Source of the DNA: Ruegeria lacuscaerulensis ITI-1157
GTDB taxonomy: Bacteria > Pseudomonadota > Alphaproteobacteria > Rhodobacterales > Rhodobacteraceae
DNA: 64,000 bases
Direction: 5' to 3'
NCBI GenBank assembly: GCA_000161775.1
Contig: GG704596.1
Span: 428,543 to 492,542 of the forward strand
Of this stretch, positions 26,669 to 34,930 are shown piece after piece (positions within the stretch are counted from its first letter, which is position 1; each line of letters begins with the position of its first letter). The notes under the pieces were generated by a model that did not search any database, was not told the origin of the DNA, and saw nothing but the letters and a program-made list of their open reading frames with translations. The translations under genes were made by a program, and so were the position numbers.

Positions 26669-26688
26669 GGCCGGTGTCCTTTCGTGTG

Positions 26689-27429
26689 TCATCCGATTGC
26701 ACTGAACCAAGGAATGGTCTCGAGCATCCATTGCGCAATGTAGTTGATCGAATTCGTGGCGATCAGAATACCGAACAGGACCAGCATCAGCCCCATCAGC
26801 TTTTCGATCAGCCAAAGATGTTTGCGGAACCGGGCCATCCACGCCATGAACGGGCCGATGAACATGGCCGCCACGATGAAAGGCAAGGTCATGCCCGCAC
26901 CGTAGGCGAGCAGCAGGGCCGCGCCCTGGTTTGCGGTTTCCTGCCCGGCCGCGGTGAACAGGATCGCAGCCAGCACCGGACCGACGCACGGGGTCCAGCC
27001 GAAGGCGAAAGCAAGCCCGATGACATAGGCTCCGATCAGGCTGACATTCGACGTATCCCCGGCATCCGCCCGGAACTGACGGTACAGGATTCCGATCTTG
27101 ATGACCCCGAGAAAATGCAGGCCCATCGCAATGATGATCGCGGCCGCGACCCAGCGCAATATGTCGAAATACTCGCGGACCAGGCTGCCGAATACCGTCG
27201 CGGTTGCGCCCAGTCCGACGAAGACCGTTATGACCCCCAGCGCGAAACAAGTCGCCGCAAGCACGGCTCGGACACGGACCGCATTCGAAACCTCGGCGCC
27301 GGCGGCAATCTGGTTCATGCCTGCACCGGCAAGATAGCTCAGATAGAACGGAACGATCGGCAAAATGCAGGGCGACAGGAAGGACAGCAACCCGGCAACG
27401 ATCGCCCCCATGAACGTGACATCAAACAC
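26689..27429 (-). CDS. soxV: SoxV, CcdA/DsbD-type membrane thiol transporter
   Basis: 246 aa with six hydrophobic segments. Conserved Cys motifs are LSFLSPCILPIVPFYLS and FGWTPCVGPVLAAI. It moves reducing equivalents from cytoplasmic thioredoxin to SoxW and SoxS. The start is a GTG at 27429 (GGAG upstream), which begins the protein just before the first helix; the longer in-frame reading to 27486 adds hydrophilic, unconserved residues. It is divergent from soxS. Confidence 0.88.
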   Translation of the reverse strand: MFDVTFMGAIVAGLLSFLSPCILPIVPFYLSYLAGAGMNQIAAGAEVSNAVRVRAVLAATCFALGVITVFVGLGATATVFGSLVREYFDILRWVAAAIIIAMGLHFLGVIKIGILYRQFRADAGDTSNVSLIGAYVIGLAFAFGWTPCVGPVLAAILFTAAGQETANQGAALLLAYGAGMTLPFIVAAMFIGPFMAWMARFRKHLWLIEKLMGLMLVLFGILIATNSINYIAQWMLETIPWFSAIG

Positions 27430-27511
27430 CTGATCGTCGCTCCGCCGCTTGAGATATTCAAAAATCTTATTATGATGGAATTTCAACGCACGTCAATTCG
27501 GGGCACAGAGC
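27430..27511. promoter_or_regulatory. Divergent promoter region soxV-soxS
   Basis: An 82-base A+T-rich gap. ATTC (27456-27459) and GAAT (27478-27481) half-sites occur with an 18-base spacing instead of 8, so this is at best a degenerate SqrR-type site. A clear promoter is not resolvable by eye. Confidence 0.35.
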
Positions 27512-27874
27512 ATGACGAAAACGCTGGCTGCAGTTTTGGCCATGTTGCTGCCGACGACCCTCTTGGCCGAGACCTATCTGCTGATGGCCGAAGAAAAGGG
27601 CTGTGTGTGGTGTGCCCGTTGGAATGCGGAAATCGGCCCGATCTACCCCAAGACCGGCGAAGGCCGGGCTGCACCCCTGCGCCGCTATGACCTGCATGCG
27701 ACGACGCCCGAGGTACAGTTGCAACGTGGTGTGCGGTTCACCCCGACCTTCATTCTGATCGAAGACGGGATCGAGGTCGGGCGGATCGAGGGCTATCCGG
27801 GTGAAGATTTCTTTTGGGGGCTCTTGGGAATGATGCTCGACCGGGCGGGCATCGAGTGGAAACAAGCTGGGTAA
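27512..27874 (+). CDS. soxS: SoxS, periplasmic thioredoxin-like protein
   Basis: 120 aa with a signal peptide (AVLAMLLPTTLLA). Redox motif KGCVWCARW (CxxC); GVRFTPTFILIEDG carries the cis-proline. In Paracoccus SoxS reactivates SoxY. It is followed after 13 bases by soxR and then soxT, the soxSRT arrangement known in related bacteria. Confidence 0.88.
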   Translation: MTKTLAAVLAMLLPTTLLAETYLLMAEEKGCVWCARWNAEIGPIYPKTGEGRAAPLRRYDLHATTPEVQLQRGVRFTPTFILIEDGIEVGRIEGYPGEDFFWGLLGMMLDRAGIEWKQAG

Positions 27875-27887
27875 GGAAAGCCTTCTC

Positions 27888-28250
27888 GTGTCATCCGATC
27901 CTGAAACCTCCGCATCGCGTCTGCCTGTTTTCGACAAGAACATCTGCGCCGAAGACATGGAAAAGATGGTGAGCAATGCTCAGCGGGCATCAAATTTTCT
28001 GAAGGCGATCAGCCACGAAGGTCGATTGATGATCCTGTGTCACCTGGCCAGCGGTGAAAAATCGGTGACCGAATTGGAAGAGCTTCTGTCGGCGCGCCAG
28101 GCTGCCGTGTCCCAGCAACTGTCCCGCCTGCGCTTCGAGGGATTGGTCACCCCGCGCCGAGAAGGCAAGGCCATCTACTACAGCTTGACAGACGACCGGC
28201 CGAAGCAAATCATGGAGGTCGTGTACGACCTGTTCTGTCGTACAGACTGA
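27888..28250 (+). CDS. soxR: SoxR/SqrR-type ArsR-family persulfide-responsive repressor
   Basis: 120 aa winged-helix protein. The HTH region is LEELLSARQAAVSQQLSRLRFEGL. Cysteines are C20, C51 (LMILCHLASG) and C117 (DLFCRTD). C51 and C117 are 66 residues apart, exactly the spacing of the two sensing cysteines of SqrR (41/107) and BigR (42/108), which form a polysulfide bridge. It has no metal-binding CVC motif. Expected to repress the sox operons through ATTC-N8-GAAT sites. The GTG start gives the full N terminus, but its ribosome site is weak, and an internal ATG (codon 24) is possible. Confidence 0.88.
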   Translation: MSSDPETSASRLPVFDKNICAEDMEKMVSNAQRASNFLKAISHEGRLMILCHLASGEKSVTELEELLSARQAAVSQQLSRLRFEGLVTPRREGKAIYYSLTDDRPKQIMEVVYDLFCRTD

Positions 28251-28291
28251 CCGGCGTGCCCTGCTGCGGCATTCGGTCGAGGGAGGATACC

Positions 28292-29347
28292 GTGCTGGAA
28301 CTCATCGGAGAAGCGAACTCCGCCGCCCTGATCGGGTTGTTCGGCGGTGTGGCGCTTGGGTTGGCGGCCCGGATTGGGCGTTTCTGCACGCTGGGCGCGA
28401 TCGAGGACGCCCTGTACGGATCTGACTACCGTCGGCTGAAGATGTGGGCCATCGCCATCGGGGTGGCCGTGATGGGTGTGCATGTGGCCATCGCAGCCGG
28501 CGCGTTCGACAGTCTCGAAACGGCCTATCTGGTCCGCGCATGGAACCCGCTGGGGACCGTTGTCGGCGGCGTCATGTTCGGCTACGGCATGGCGCTCAGC
28601 GGCAACTGCGGCTATGGAGCGCTGGCCCGGTTGGGGGGTGGCGACCTGCGGTCGTTCGTCATCGTTCTGGTGATGGGGCTGTCGGCGTATTTCGTCATGT
28701 CCGGCCCTCTGGCGCAGACTCGGGTTTGGCTGTTTCCAGAAATCACGGGCGCAGAATCTCCCCAAGGGTTCACACAACTTCTTGAAACGCTCGGGATCTC
28801 ACCCTTGGCAACCGGCTTGGGTGTCGGCGCGGTTCTTGTCGGTGCCGCTTGTGTTCGGTGGGTCGGGCAGCGCCCGTCTGCGAACCAGATATTCTGGGCT
28901 GCCGTCGTGGGGCTCTCCATCGTCTCCGGCTGGGTCGGCACGTACTGGGTTTTCATTACCGGATTTGATGCGGAACCCGTTCGGACCCACACCTTCGCTG
29001 CTCCGATCGGGGACACGATCATCTACTTCATGACTGCATCGGGCAATACGTTGTCATTCAGCGTAGGTTCAGTGACTGGCGTGGTCTTGGGTGCGGCACT
29101 TGGGTCATATTCCAAGGGGCATTTCCGGTGGGAAGCCTGCGAAGACCCGCGCGAGTTGCGGCGCCAGATCCTGGGGGCCGCGATCATGGGACCGGGGGCG
29201 ATCCTTGCAGTTGGGTGCAGCGTGGGACAAGGAATTTCCGCCTTTTCGGTTCTTGCCTTCAGCGCGCCGGTTGCCTTCGTTTCGATATTTTTCGGCGCTG
29301 CAATCGGCCTGCGCCAGTTGATTGCTGGCTTTGCACCCGCAGAATGA
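28292..29347 (+). CDS. soxT: SoxT, YeeE/YedE-family thiosulfate/sulfur transporter
   Basis: 351 aa multi-pass membrane protein. YeeE/YedE motifs include ARIGRFCTLGAIEDAL, ALSGNCGYGALARLGGG and LAVGCSVGQGISAFSV, with the conserved cysteines that relay thiosulfate or sulfane sulfur. The GTG start has GGAGG at 5 bases. It closes the soxSRT unit. Unlike the related gene at 14584-15637 its frame is intact, so it may be the working importer. Confidence 0.88.
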   Translation: MLELIGEANSAALIGLFGGVALGLAARIGRFCTLGAIEDALYGSDYRRLKMWAIAIGVAVMGVHVAIAAGAFDSLETAYLVRAWNPLGTVVGGVMFGYGMALSGNCGYGALARLGGGDLRSFVIVLVMGLSAYFVMSGPLAQTRVWLFPEITGAESPQGFTQLLETLGISPLATGLGVGAVLVGAACVRWVGQRPSANQIFWAAVVGLSIVSGWVGTYWVFITGFDAEPVRTHTFAAPIGDTIIYFMTASGNTLSFSVGSVTGVVLGAALGSYSKGHFRWEACEDPRELRRQILGAAIMGPGAILAVGCSVGQGISAFSVLAFSAPVAFVSIFFGAAIGLRQLIAGFAPAE

Positions 29348-29796
29348 CGATGCGACGACCCGGTGTGTTGTCCGGTGGTCTGATGCAATTCCGCGCCTTT
29401 TTCTCAATCGGATAAGATCTGACGTCAACACCCGCCGGACAGATCTAGGGATTTGAGCAGCGGCGGATTTCTGGTTCATCGAAGGCCTTATGGCGCGACA
29501 ATGGGCACGACATCCGGAACATCGAGAGCGGCCTCATCCGGCTGGTCCAAGTTGATTGTTCGTGCGCTCTTGGCCTTTGCCCAATTAGGATGATTGTAAT
29601 CGGCGGAGCAATACTCGGCCATGGCTGTGGCGGAAACGCGTTGTCGCGGGCGGCGCAATAGCCGTCCACTTTTGGCCTTTCAGTATTCGGGAGGGCTTGG
29701 GGATATCCACCGTGGTTTTGTATCTGGAGGTGAGGCATGCCCATTATCCAGGATGGCTTGAGCGGCCGCCAGATTGTCCGGGATCTCGGGATCAGC
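29348..29796. other. Non-coding stretch leading into insertion-sequence debris
   Basis: No conserved frame recognised. It precedes the IS6-like fragment and probably contains its decayed left part. Confidence 0.4.
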
Positions 29797-30150
29797 CGGG
29801 ACCGCTTCATAGATCGCACCACCTTGCACCGATGGGGTCACAGGTTAGGCCCCGAGTTGACGAAGCGAGCCAAGCGGTATTTGCACCGCGCGAGTGTCTA
29901 TTGGCAAGTTGATGAACATCTACAGCCCGGTGGGCAGCAACCGGCGCGACCTGTGGCGCGCCGTCGATGCGAGTGGGGAGATGGTGGATTTTCACCTGCC
30001 CGCGCGTAGGGATGCAAAAGCCGCCAAGGCCTTTCTCAAAAAGGCGATCGAACGCGTGCGTCTGCACTGACCCGTGATGACCGTGACCGACAAGGCACGC
30101 AGCTATCGGGGCGTCATCCGCGAGATCAGGTTCTTCAATGCCCTCTTCGA
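29797..30150 (+). pseudogene. Remnant of IS6-family transposase
   Basis: One frame gives DRTTLHRWGHRLGPELTKRAKRYL and WQVDE; a second frame gives GSNRRDLWRAVDASGEMVDFHL, ARRDAKAAKAFLKKAI and MTVTDKARSYRGVIREI. These match, in order, the IS26/IS6 transposase pattern (HTTIYRWVQRY, WRVDETY, YRAVDxxGxTxDFxL, AAKRFL, DK...). A frameshift near 29905 and a stop near 30069 inactivate it. Confidence 0.7.
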
Positions 30151-30270
30151 TACCGCCGCCCGGCCGAGACACCGGCTGACCATAATCCAACTTGCCAATA
30201 CCAACGCAAAAGTCCCGCTGCAGAAGTTGAACGGCGAATTGATCATCCGGGTCCACGCGCCGGCATTGTA

Positions 30271-30481
30271 GACCCGGCTGGCACGGCAGGAGCGCGCCGT
30301 CCGGGTCCACTGGCTCGCGCATCCGGCGGTGCTGATGGCGGCAGGATTAGGCGTTGAGCCGGCCGAAATGCAGAAGCTTCTGGAGAAACATGTCCGCGCC
30401 CAGCGCGACGAGTTTGCGTTGGAGGGCGCGGCAGAGATCCTGCCTGCCTGGGGGAAGGCCTCAAGTCGGATCCAGATCTGA
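30271..30481 (+). pseudogene. C-terminal fragment of an unrecognised protein
   Basis: A frame reading TRLARQERAVRVHWLAHPAVLMA, GVEPAEMQKLLEKHV and ending ASSRIQI has protein-like composition but no start codon, because it follows a TAG. It looks like the 3' end of a gene truncated by the mobile element next to it. I cannot name the family. Confidence 0.35.
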
Positions 30482-30659
30482 CGGTCTAGCAATAGGCGGA
30501 TCGGCACCGAATGCCGTCGGGCCGCGCTTTTGCCGAACCGGGGCGATATCGCACGGCCTGCCCTGCATGGGAGAGATCATGGACCGGTTGAGACCCAGGG
30601 ATCCAACGCAGCGGATGGTGTTCATGAAAGCGGCGCAGAGGCAGGTCGGTCAGCGACTG

Positions 30660-31439
30660 TCAGTGCAGGGCAAGCTCGGACAGTTTCGCCGCCGCGGTCT
30701 TGAGCCTGGGCAAATTGTCGACGAGGCTCGAGATGGTGTGGCGCTGGATCGGAGAATGGATCGACAGCGTCGTCAGCAAGCGTCCGTGGTCGTCCGCGAT
30801 GGGAACGGCGATCGCGGCCATGCCTTCCATGAATTCGCCATCATCCGTCGAGTATCCCCGCGCGCGGGTCGCAGCCAGTTCGGCGCGAAGCGCGTCGGCG
30901 TCGGTGAGCGTCCGAGCGGTCACCTTTTCCAACTTGAACCACGACAGGAGCCTGTCGAGCCTGTCGCTGCGCAGCGAGGACAGGTACATCTTGCCGCTGG
31001 CGGTACAGTGAAACGGAACCTGCGTCCCGATCGGCAGTTCGATGCGCAATGGCCAATGGGTTTCCACCCGGTCGAGATAGACCATGCCGTATCGCCCTGG
31101 CGCCGCCAGGTTGCATGTCTCTCCGACATCCTCGGCCAGCGCCTTCATGATCATCAGACGCTCGGTCCGGACCCGCTGCGACGACAGCGTGTTTGAGGAC
31201 ATCTTGCGCAGGCGATGGCCGGGTCCATAGGACCGGCCATCGACATCGCGTTGCAGGAAGCCTTCGGCCTCGGCCGTGGTCAGAAGGCGGTGGACCGTCG
31301 GCTTGGGCAGGCCCAGCACTTCCGACAATGTGGATGGCGCCACGGGGACACCCGCCTTTGCAACTTCCTCGATCAGCCTGAGAAGCCGCAGGTTCGTGGG
31401 AATCTGACCCTTTTCAGGTGTTACGCTATCTTCAGGCAT
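30660..31439 (-). CDS. IclR-family transcriptional regulator
   Basis: 259 aa. N-terminal winged helix with VPVAPSTLSEVLGLPKPTVHRLL, then an effector-binding domain containing the conserved FHCTASGKMYLSSL segment. It follows dctM by 5 bases in the same direction, so it is the last gene of the TRAP operon and probably regulates it and the divergent GMC oxidoreductase gene. The effector is unknown. Confidence 0.87.
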   Translation of the reverse strand: MPEDSVTPEKGQIPTNLRLLRLIEEVAKAGVPVAPSTLSEVLGLPKPTVHRLLTTAEAEGFLQRDVDGRSYGPGHRLRKMSSNTLSSQRVRTERLMIMKALAEDVGETCNLAAPGRYGMVYLDRVETHWPLRIELPIGTQVPFHCTASGKMYLSSLRSDRLDRLLSWFKLEKVTARTLTDADALRAELAATRARGYSTDDGEFMEGMAAIAVPIADDHGRLLTTLSIHSPIQRHTISSLVDNLPRLKTAAAKLSELALH

Positions 31440-31444
31440 TCATC

Positions 31445-32806
31445 TCATCGGCTTTCGGGCAGCAGCCACAAAGCCAGGTCCGGCACCATCGCGACAAGGA
31501 GCCAGACACTGATCAGGGCCACAAGATACGGCACTGTATAGCGGAGCAGCCGGAAGTATGGAACGCCGGTCACGCCTGATGCGACGTAAAGGTTAAGACC
31601 GTAGGGGGGCGTGATGAATCCGATGGACGCACCAACCAGGAAGATCACCGAGAAATGGATCGGATCGACCCCGACGCTGGCGGCGATCGGCGCCAGGATC
31701 GGCGCGAGGATGATCGTTACCGGAAGCGATTCCAGAACCATTCCCGAGAAGAAAACGATCACCATGGCGGTCAACAGAACCGCGTAATATCCGCCCATGG
31801 AGGTCACGAAATCTCCGATCACCTGCTGGGCCCCCAGAAGCGACAGGATCTGCTGCATCACGACCGAAACCGCGATAAGCGGGGCCAGAATGCCGGTGAT
31901 CTCGGCCGAGCGCATGGTGATGCCGGGAATCTGCGTCAGGGTGAACCCTTCGACCACCAGCTGCTGGGCATAGCTCTTCTTGTCCCAGGTTCTGGACTGG
32001 TCCAGCCGCAGGACGCGCGTGATGACATGCGACAGCAACCCGGCGATGATGCAGAAACCGACGGTCACGCCGGCGGCTTCGGTTGGAGAGAACTTGCCGG
32101 TGTAGATGCCCCACAACACGAGCCCGATGGCAAAGAACCCAAGCCAAGCACCGAACGCGGTCTTCAAGACGCGGTTCAATTGCAGCGGGATCAGAATGCC
32201 CCAGCCGTTCAGGCGGCAGATGATCCAGCAGGCGACCTGCATGCCGACAACCATCAACGCACCGGGGATGATGCCGGCAACGAAAAGGTCGGAAATCGGC
32301 AGGTTCATCAGGAATCCGTAGACGATGAAGATGATCGACGGAGGAATGATGATCCCCACCGTTCCGCCCGCGGCCGCCGTGGCTGCCGAGAAGCGTTCGT
32401 CATACCCGCCCTTGATCATTTCCGGATGCAGCATCGAGCCGATCGTGGCCGTCGTGGCCGAGTTCGACCCCGAGATTGCAGCGAACAGCCCACAGGCTCC
32501 GAGCGACGCCATGGCCAGTCCTCCGCGAAGCCAGCCAAGGCAGGCATAGGCGAAATCGGACAGCCTTCGAGCGATGCCGGACTTGTTGATGAGATCGCCG
32601 GTCAGGATAAACAACGGCATGGCCAACAGGGCAAAGCCCTTGTTGAACACGTTCAGCAGCTCGGCCCCCATGTTGTCGAGCGTCAGACCCAGTACGAAGC
32701 TGCACCCGACCACCCAGTAACCGATGACCAGGAACACGGGAACGCCCAGCATGAACAGGAAGGTGACACCAATGGAAATAAGCGTGATCAAGGTTGGATC
32801 GGACAT
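31445..32806 (-). CDS. TRAP transporter large permease (DctM)
   Basis: 453 aa with about 12 membrane helices. DctM hallmarks include PLFILTGDLINKSGIARRLSDF, ISGSNSATTATIGSMLHPEM and PPYGLNLYVASGVTG. The ATG at 32806 shares its A with the dctQ stop (TGATG); a GTG one codon upstream is also possible. It works with dctQ and dctP to import an organic anion using the ion gradient. Confidence 0.92.
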   Translation of the reverse strand: MSDPTLITLISIGVTFLFMLGVPVFLVIGYWVVGCSFVLGLTLDNMGAELLNVFNKGFALLAMPLFILTGDLINKSGIARRLSDFAYACLGWLRGGLAMASLGACGLFAAISGSNSATTATIGSMLHPEMIKGGYDERFSAATAAAGGTVGIIIPPSIIFIVYGFLMNLPISDLFVAGIIPGALMVVGMQVACWIICRLNGWGILIPLQLNRVLKTAFGAWLGFFAIGLVLWGIYTGKFSPTEAAGVTVGFCIIAGLLSHVITRVLRLDQSRTWDKKSYAQQLVVEGFTLTQIPGITMRSAEITGILAPLIAVSVVMQQILSLLGAQQVIGDFVTSMGGYYAVLLTAMVIVFFSGMVLESLPVTIILAPILAPIAASVGVDPIHFSVIFLVGASIGFITPPYGLNLYVASGVTGVPYFRLLRYTVPYLVALISVWLLVAMVPDLALWLLPESR

Positions 32807-33477
32807 CACGACTCTCCTCCTATGACGGCCTGACGGATCAGCGGTTGACCACTGCGATAGTTGCGGACATCGTCAAGAATGTTCTCGATCGCGCGCGCGG
32901 CCATCAGGATCGCGGCCAGCGGAACGGTGATGAGGAACCACCATTGCATCGTGTGGTCGGTGCCCAGAACGATCTGGAAGTTTGTCGCGGACAGAACGGT
33001 AAGCCGCGTGGTCGTGACCAGCAGGATCAGCGCGAACCCCATCCACAGCACGAAGTCCAGCGACAGGCAGGCTAATTGTGCCGGACGCGGCATCGCCGTG
33101 CGGAATTCGGAAAAGGCCAGGTGCGTGCGGACGCGGATATTGTAGGCCGCGCCAAACCACGCCATGATCATGAACAGCAGAGGCGGAACAGTCGTCGACC
33201 ATGAGCTCATGTCCTCGAACACGAACCGGTTGACCACGCCCCGGAAGATTATGAGCGCCATGGCTAGGTACATCGTGACCATGATCGAGCGCTCGAAGTA
33301 GCGCTCGAACAGCGGCACACGCCGATACAAAATGGCCACCGCGAAACCGCCGACGATCAAGACCGCCGCTCCGACGATCCAGGCTGCGTCGCTGCGCAGC
33401 GCGCTGCGGATACTGAACCCATCCATGGACAGCAGCGCCGAGATGATCGTGCCGACATCGGACCAAATGGACATCAT
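32806..33477 (-). CDS. TRAP transporter small permease (DctQ)
   Basis: 223 aa, four to five membrane helices, with the family segment FGAAYNIRVRTHLAFSEF in the middle. Longer at the N terminus than a minimal DctQ. It lies between dctP and dctM and overlaps dctM. Confidence 0.88.
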   Translation of the reverse strand: MMSIWSDVGTIISALLSMDGFSIRSALRSDAAWIVGAAVLIVGGFAVAILYRRVPLFERYFERSIMVTMYLAMALIIFRGVVNRFVFEDMSSWSTTVPPLLFMIMAWFGAAYNIRVRTHLAFSEFRTAMPRPAQLACLSLDFVLWMGFALILLVTTTRLTVLSATNFQIVLGTDHTMQWWFLITVPLAAILMAARAIENILDDVRNYRSGQPLIRQAVIGGES

Positions 33478-33546
33478 CCTCCCTCCCTCATTTCGTGCAG
33501 GACGTATCCGCCTCGGACCGGGCCGGTCTTGCCGGATACGAAAGGA

Positions 33547-33574
33547 CCGGCCCCCGGTTTTCCTGGGGGTCCGG
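33547..33574 (-). terminator. Stem-loop between dctP and dctQ
   Basis: Arms CCGG-CCCCCGG and CCTGGGGG-CCGG with one bulged T and a TTTTC loop, placed in the 119-base gap after dctP. As in other TRAP and binding-protein operons it could attenuate transcription and favour dctP mRNA. No strong T tract. Confidence 0.45.
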
Positions 33575-33596
33575 CCCGGGTCTTTTCAGGCTGAAA

Positions 33597-34829
33597 TCAG
33601 CCCTTCCACCACCGGCGGGGCTCGACGTTCTCGGCCTTCATGTCCGCGTCGATCTCGCGCACTGTGTCGTAGATCTCTTGGTAGGTGTCGATGCCACCGG
33701 CCCAGCCGTTGATCCGCTCGCGCCAATCCTCCCAAAGCTGCGGCTGGAACTCGGGCGAGCACATCTCCTCGGCCTTGCGGATTTCCGCATCGGACAGGCG
33801 GGCAAGGCGGACGTCGTTCTTGGCAAAAATCGTGTCCGGAAGCTGCGGATCCGAGAAGCCGACGGTGTTGACCAGCGCGGCCTCGTTCGCGGCCTGAACG
33901 TAGGACTGTGCATAGTAGGCCGATTCCATCACCGCGTCCTGAAGTTCGCCACCCAAGCTGTCGAACACCGATGCCGACATCGCCGTGTGCTCGGTGCCGC
34001 AGAAGAACCTCAGGTCCACGCATTGGGACACGACCGGCGCCATGTTGGCATAGGCCACCGCCGACGCCCAGGTTTCTGCGCCGTCGATCAGGCCCTGCTT
34101 GAGACCGTCCAGCGTTTCCTCCCACGCGATCGGGGTCGGGTTCAGGTTCAGCGCCTGCATCGCGATCCGGCCAAGCTGCGTGCCAGTGACCCGGTTCTTG
34201 GTGCCGGCAAGCTGGTCGATCGAGGTAACGGTCGGCTTGTCCGCCCAGGACAGGCCCAGCTGGATGCCGCGCAGTTCACAGTGGGTGAACAGGAACTTCA
34301 GACCGTGCATCTTCTCGAAGGGGTCGCGCAGGATCTGCTGGCTCTTGGGATGATACATGAAGTAGTACTGATCGGCGCGGCTGCGGAACATGTAGGCATA
34401 GTCCAGCACGTTCAGGTAAGGCGCGCCACCGGCCGAGTTCTGCGTCGAAGCGGCATACATGTCGACGATGCCCTGCTGGGTCTTTTCAACGCAGGACAGC
34501 TGGTTGCAGATCTGGTTGTTGCCGATGAACTCGATACGGATCTCGCCGTCGGTCCTCTCTTCGAGATCGCGCGCGAAATCAAGAACGCCCGCCCGTTCGA
34601 TCAAGAGGTTCTGCGGGTTGAAGCCCGCCGCCCCGAACTTGAGCGTATGCTTGGCGGGCTTGGCAAAGCGCTTGGTGTAGGTCGATTCCGCCGCCCTCGC
34701 GAGCCCGGCCGCGCTCATGACGCCCCCAAACGACCCCGCCGCAAGCAGCGTCGAACTCATGCCGTAAGTTCCGGCGATTCTGAAGAAATCCCTGCGTGAG
34801 ACTCCCTTGATACGATCATAGACCTTCAT
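33597..34829 (-). CDS. TRAP transporter solute-binding protein (DctP)
   Basis: 410 aa with a Tat signal (VSRRDFFRIAGTYG). DctP-family periplasmic binding protein with KLKFGAAGFNPQ-type N terminus, ELRGIQLGLSWADKP, AGTKNRVTGTQLGRIAMQAL and PTPIAWEETLDGLKQGLIDG, including the substrate-carboxylate arginine region. The start is preceded by GGGAGGAAAC. Ligand unknown. The divergent GMC oxidoreductase suggests the ligand is oxidised after uptake. Confidence 0.9.
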   Translation of the reverse strand: MKVYDRIKGVSRRDFFRIAGTYGMSSTLLAAGSFGGVMSAAGLARAAESTYTKRFAKPAKHTLKFGAAGFNPQNLLIERAGVLDFARDLEERTDGEIRIEFIGNNQICNQLSCVEKTQQGIVDMYAASTQNSAGGAPYLNVLDYAYMFRSRADQYYFMYHPKSQQILRDPFEKMHGLKFLFTHCELRGIQLGLSWADKPTVTSIDQLAGTKNRVTGTQLGRIAMQALNLNPTPIAWEETLDGLKQGLIDGAETWASAVAYANMAPVVSQCVDLRFFCGTEHTAMSASVFDSLGGELQDAVMESAYYAQSYVQAANEAALVNTVGFSDPQLPDTIFAKNDVRLARLSDAEIRKAEEMCSPEFQPQLWEDWRERINGWAGGIDTYQEIYDTVREIDADMKAENVEPRRWWKG

Positions 34830-34930
34830 TGTTTCCTCCCGTTTTTCCATTTATTGAGACGTTTTTTTTCAAAAAATACTAGAATAGGAAAACGTATCTG
34901 TATAGTGATTTTTCCACGGAGGACGAAAAG
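34830..34930. promoter_or_regulatory. Divergent promoter region dctP / GMC oxidoreductase
   Basis: 101 bases, very A+T-rich. An inverted repeat GGAAAA ... TTTTCC, with about 17 bases between arms (around 34888-34916), resembles an IclR-family operator half-site arrangement. A ribosome site CGGAGG lies before the GMC start. Confidence 0.45.
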
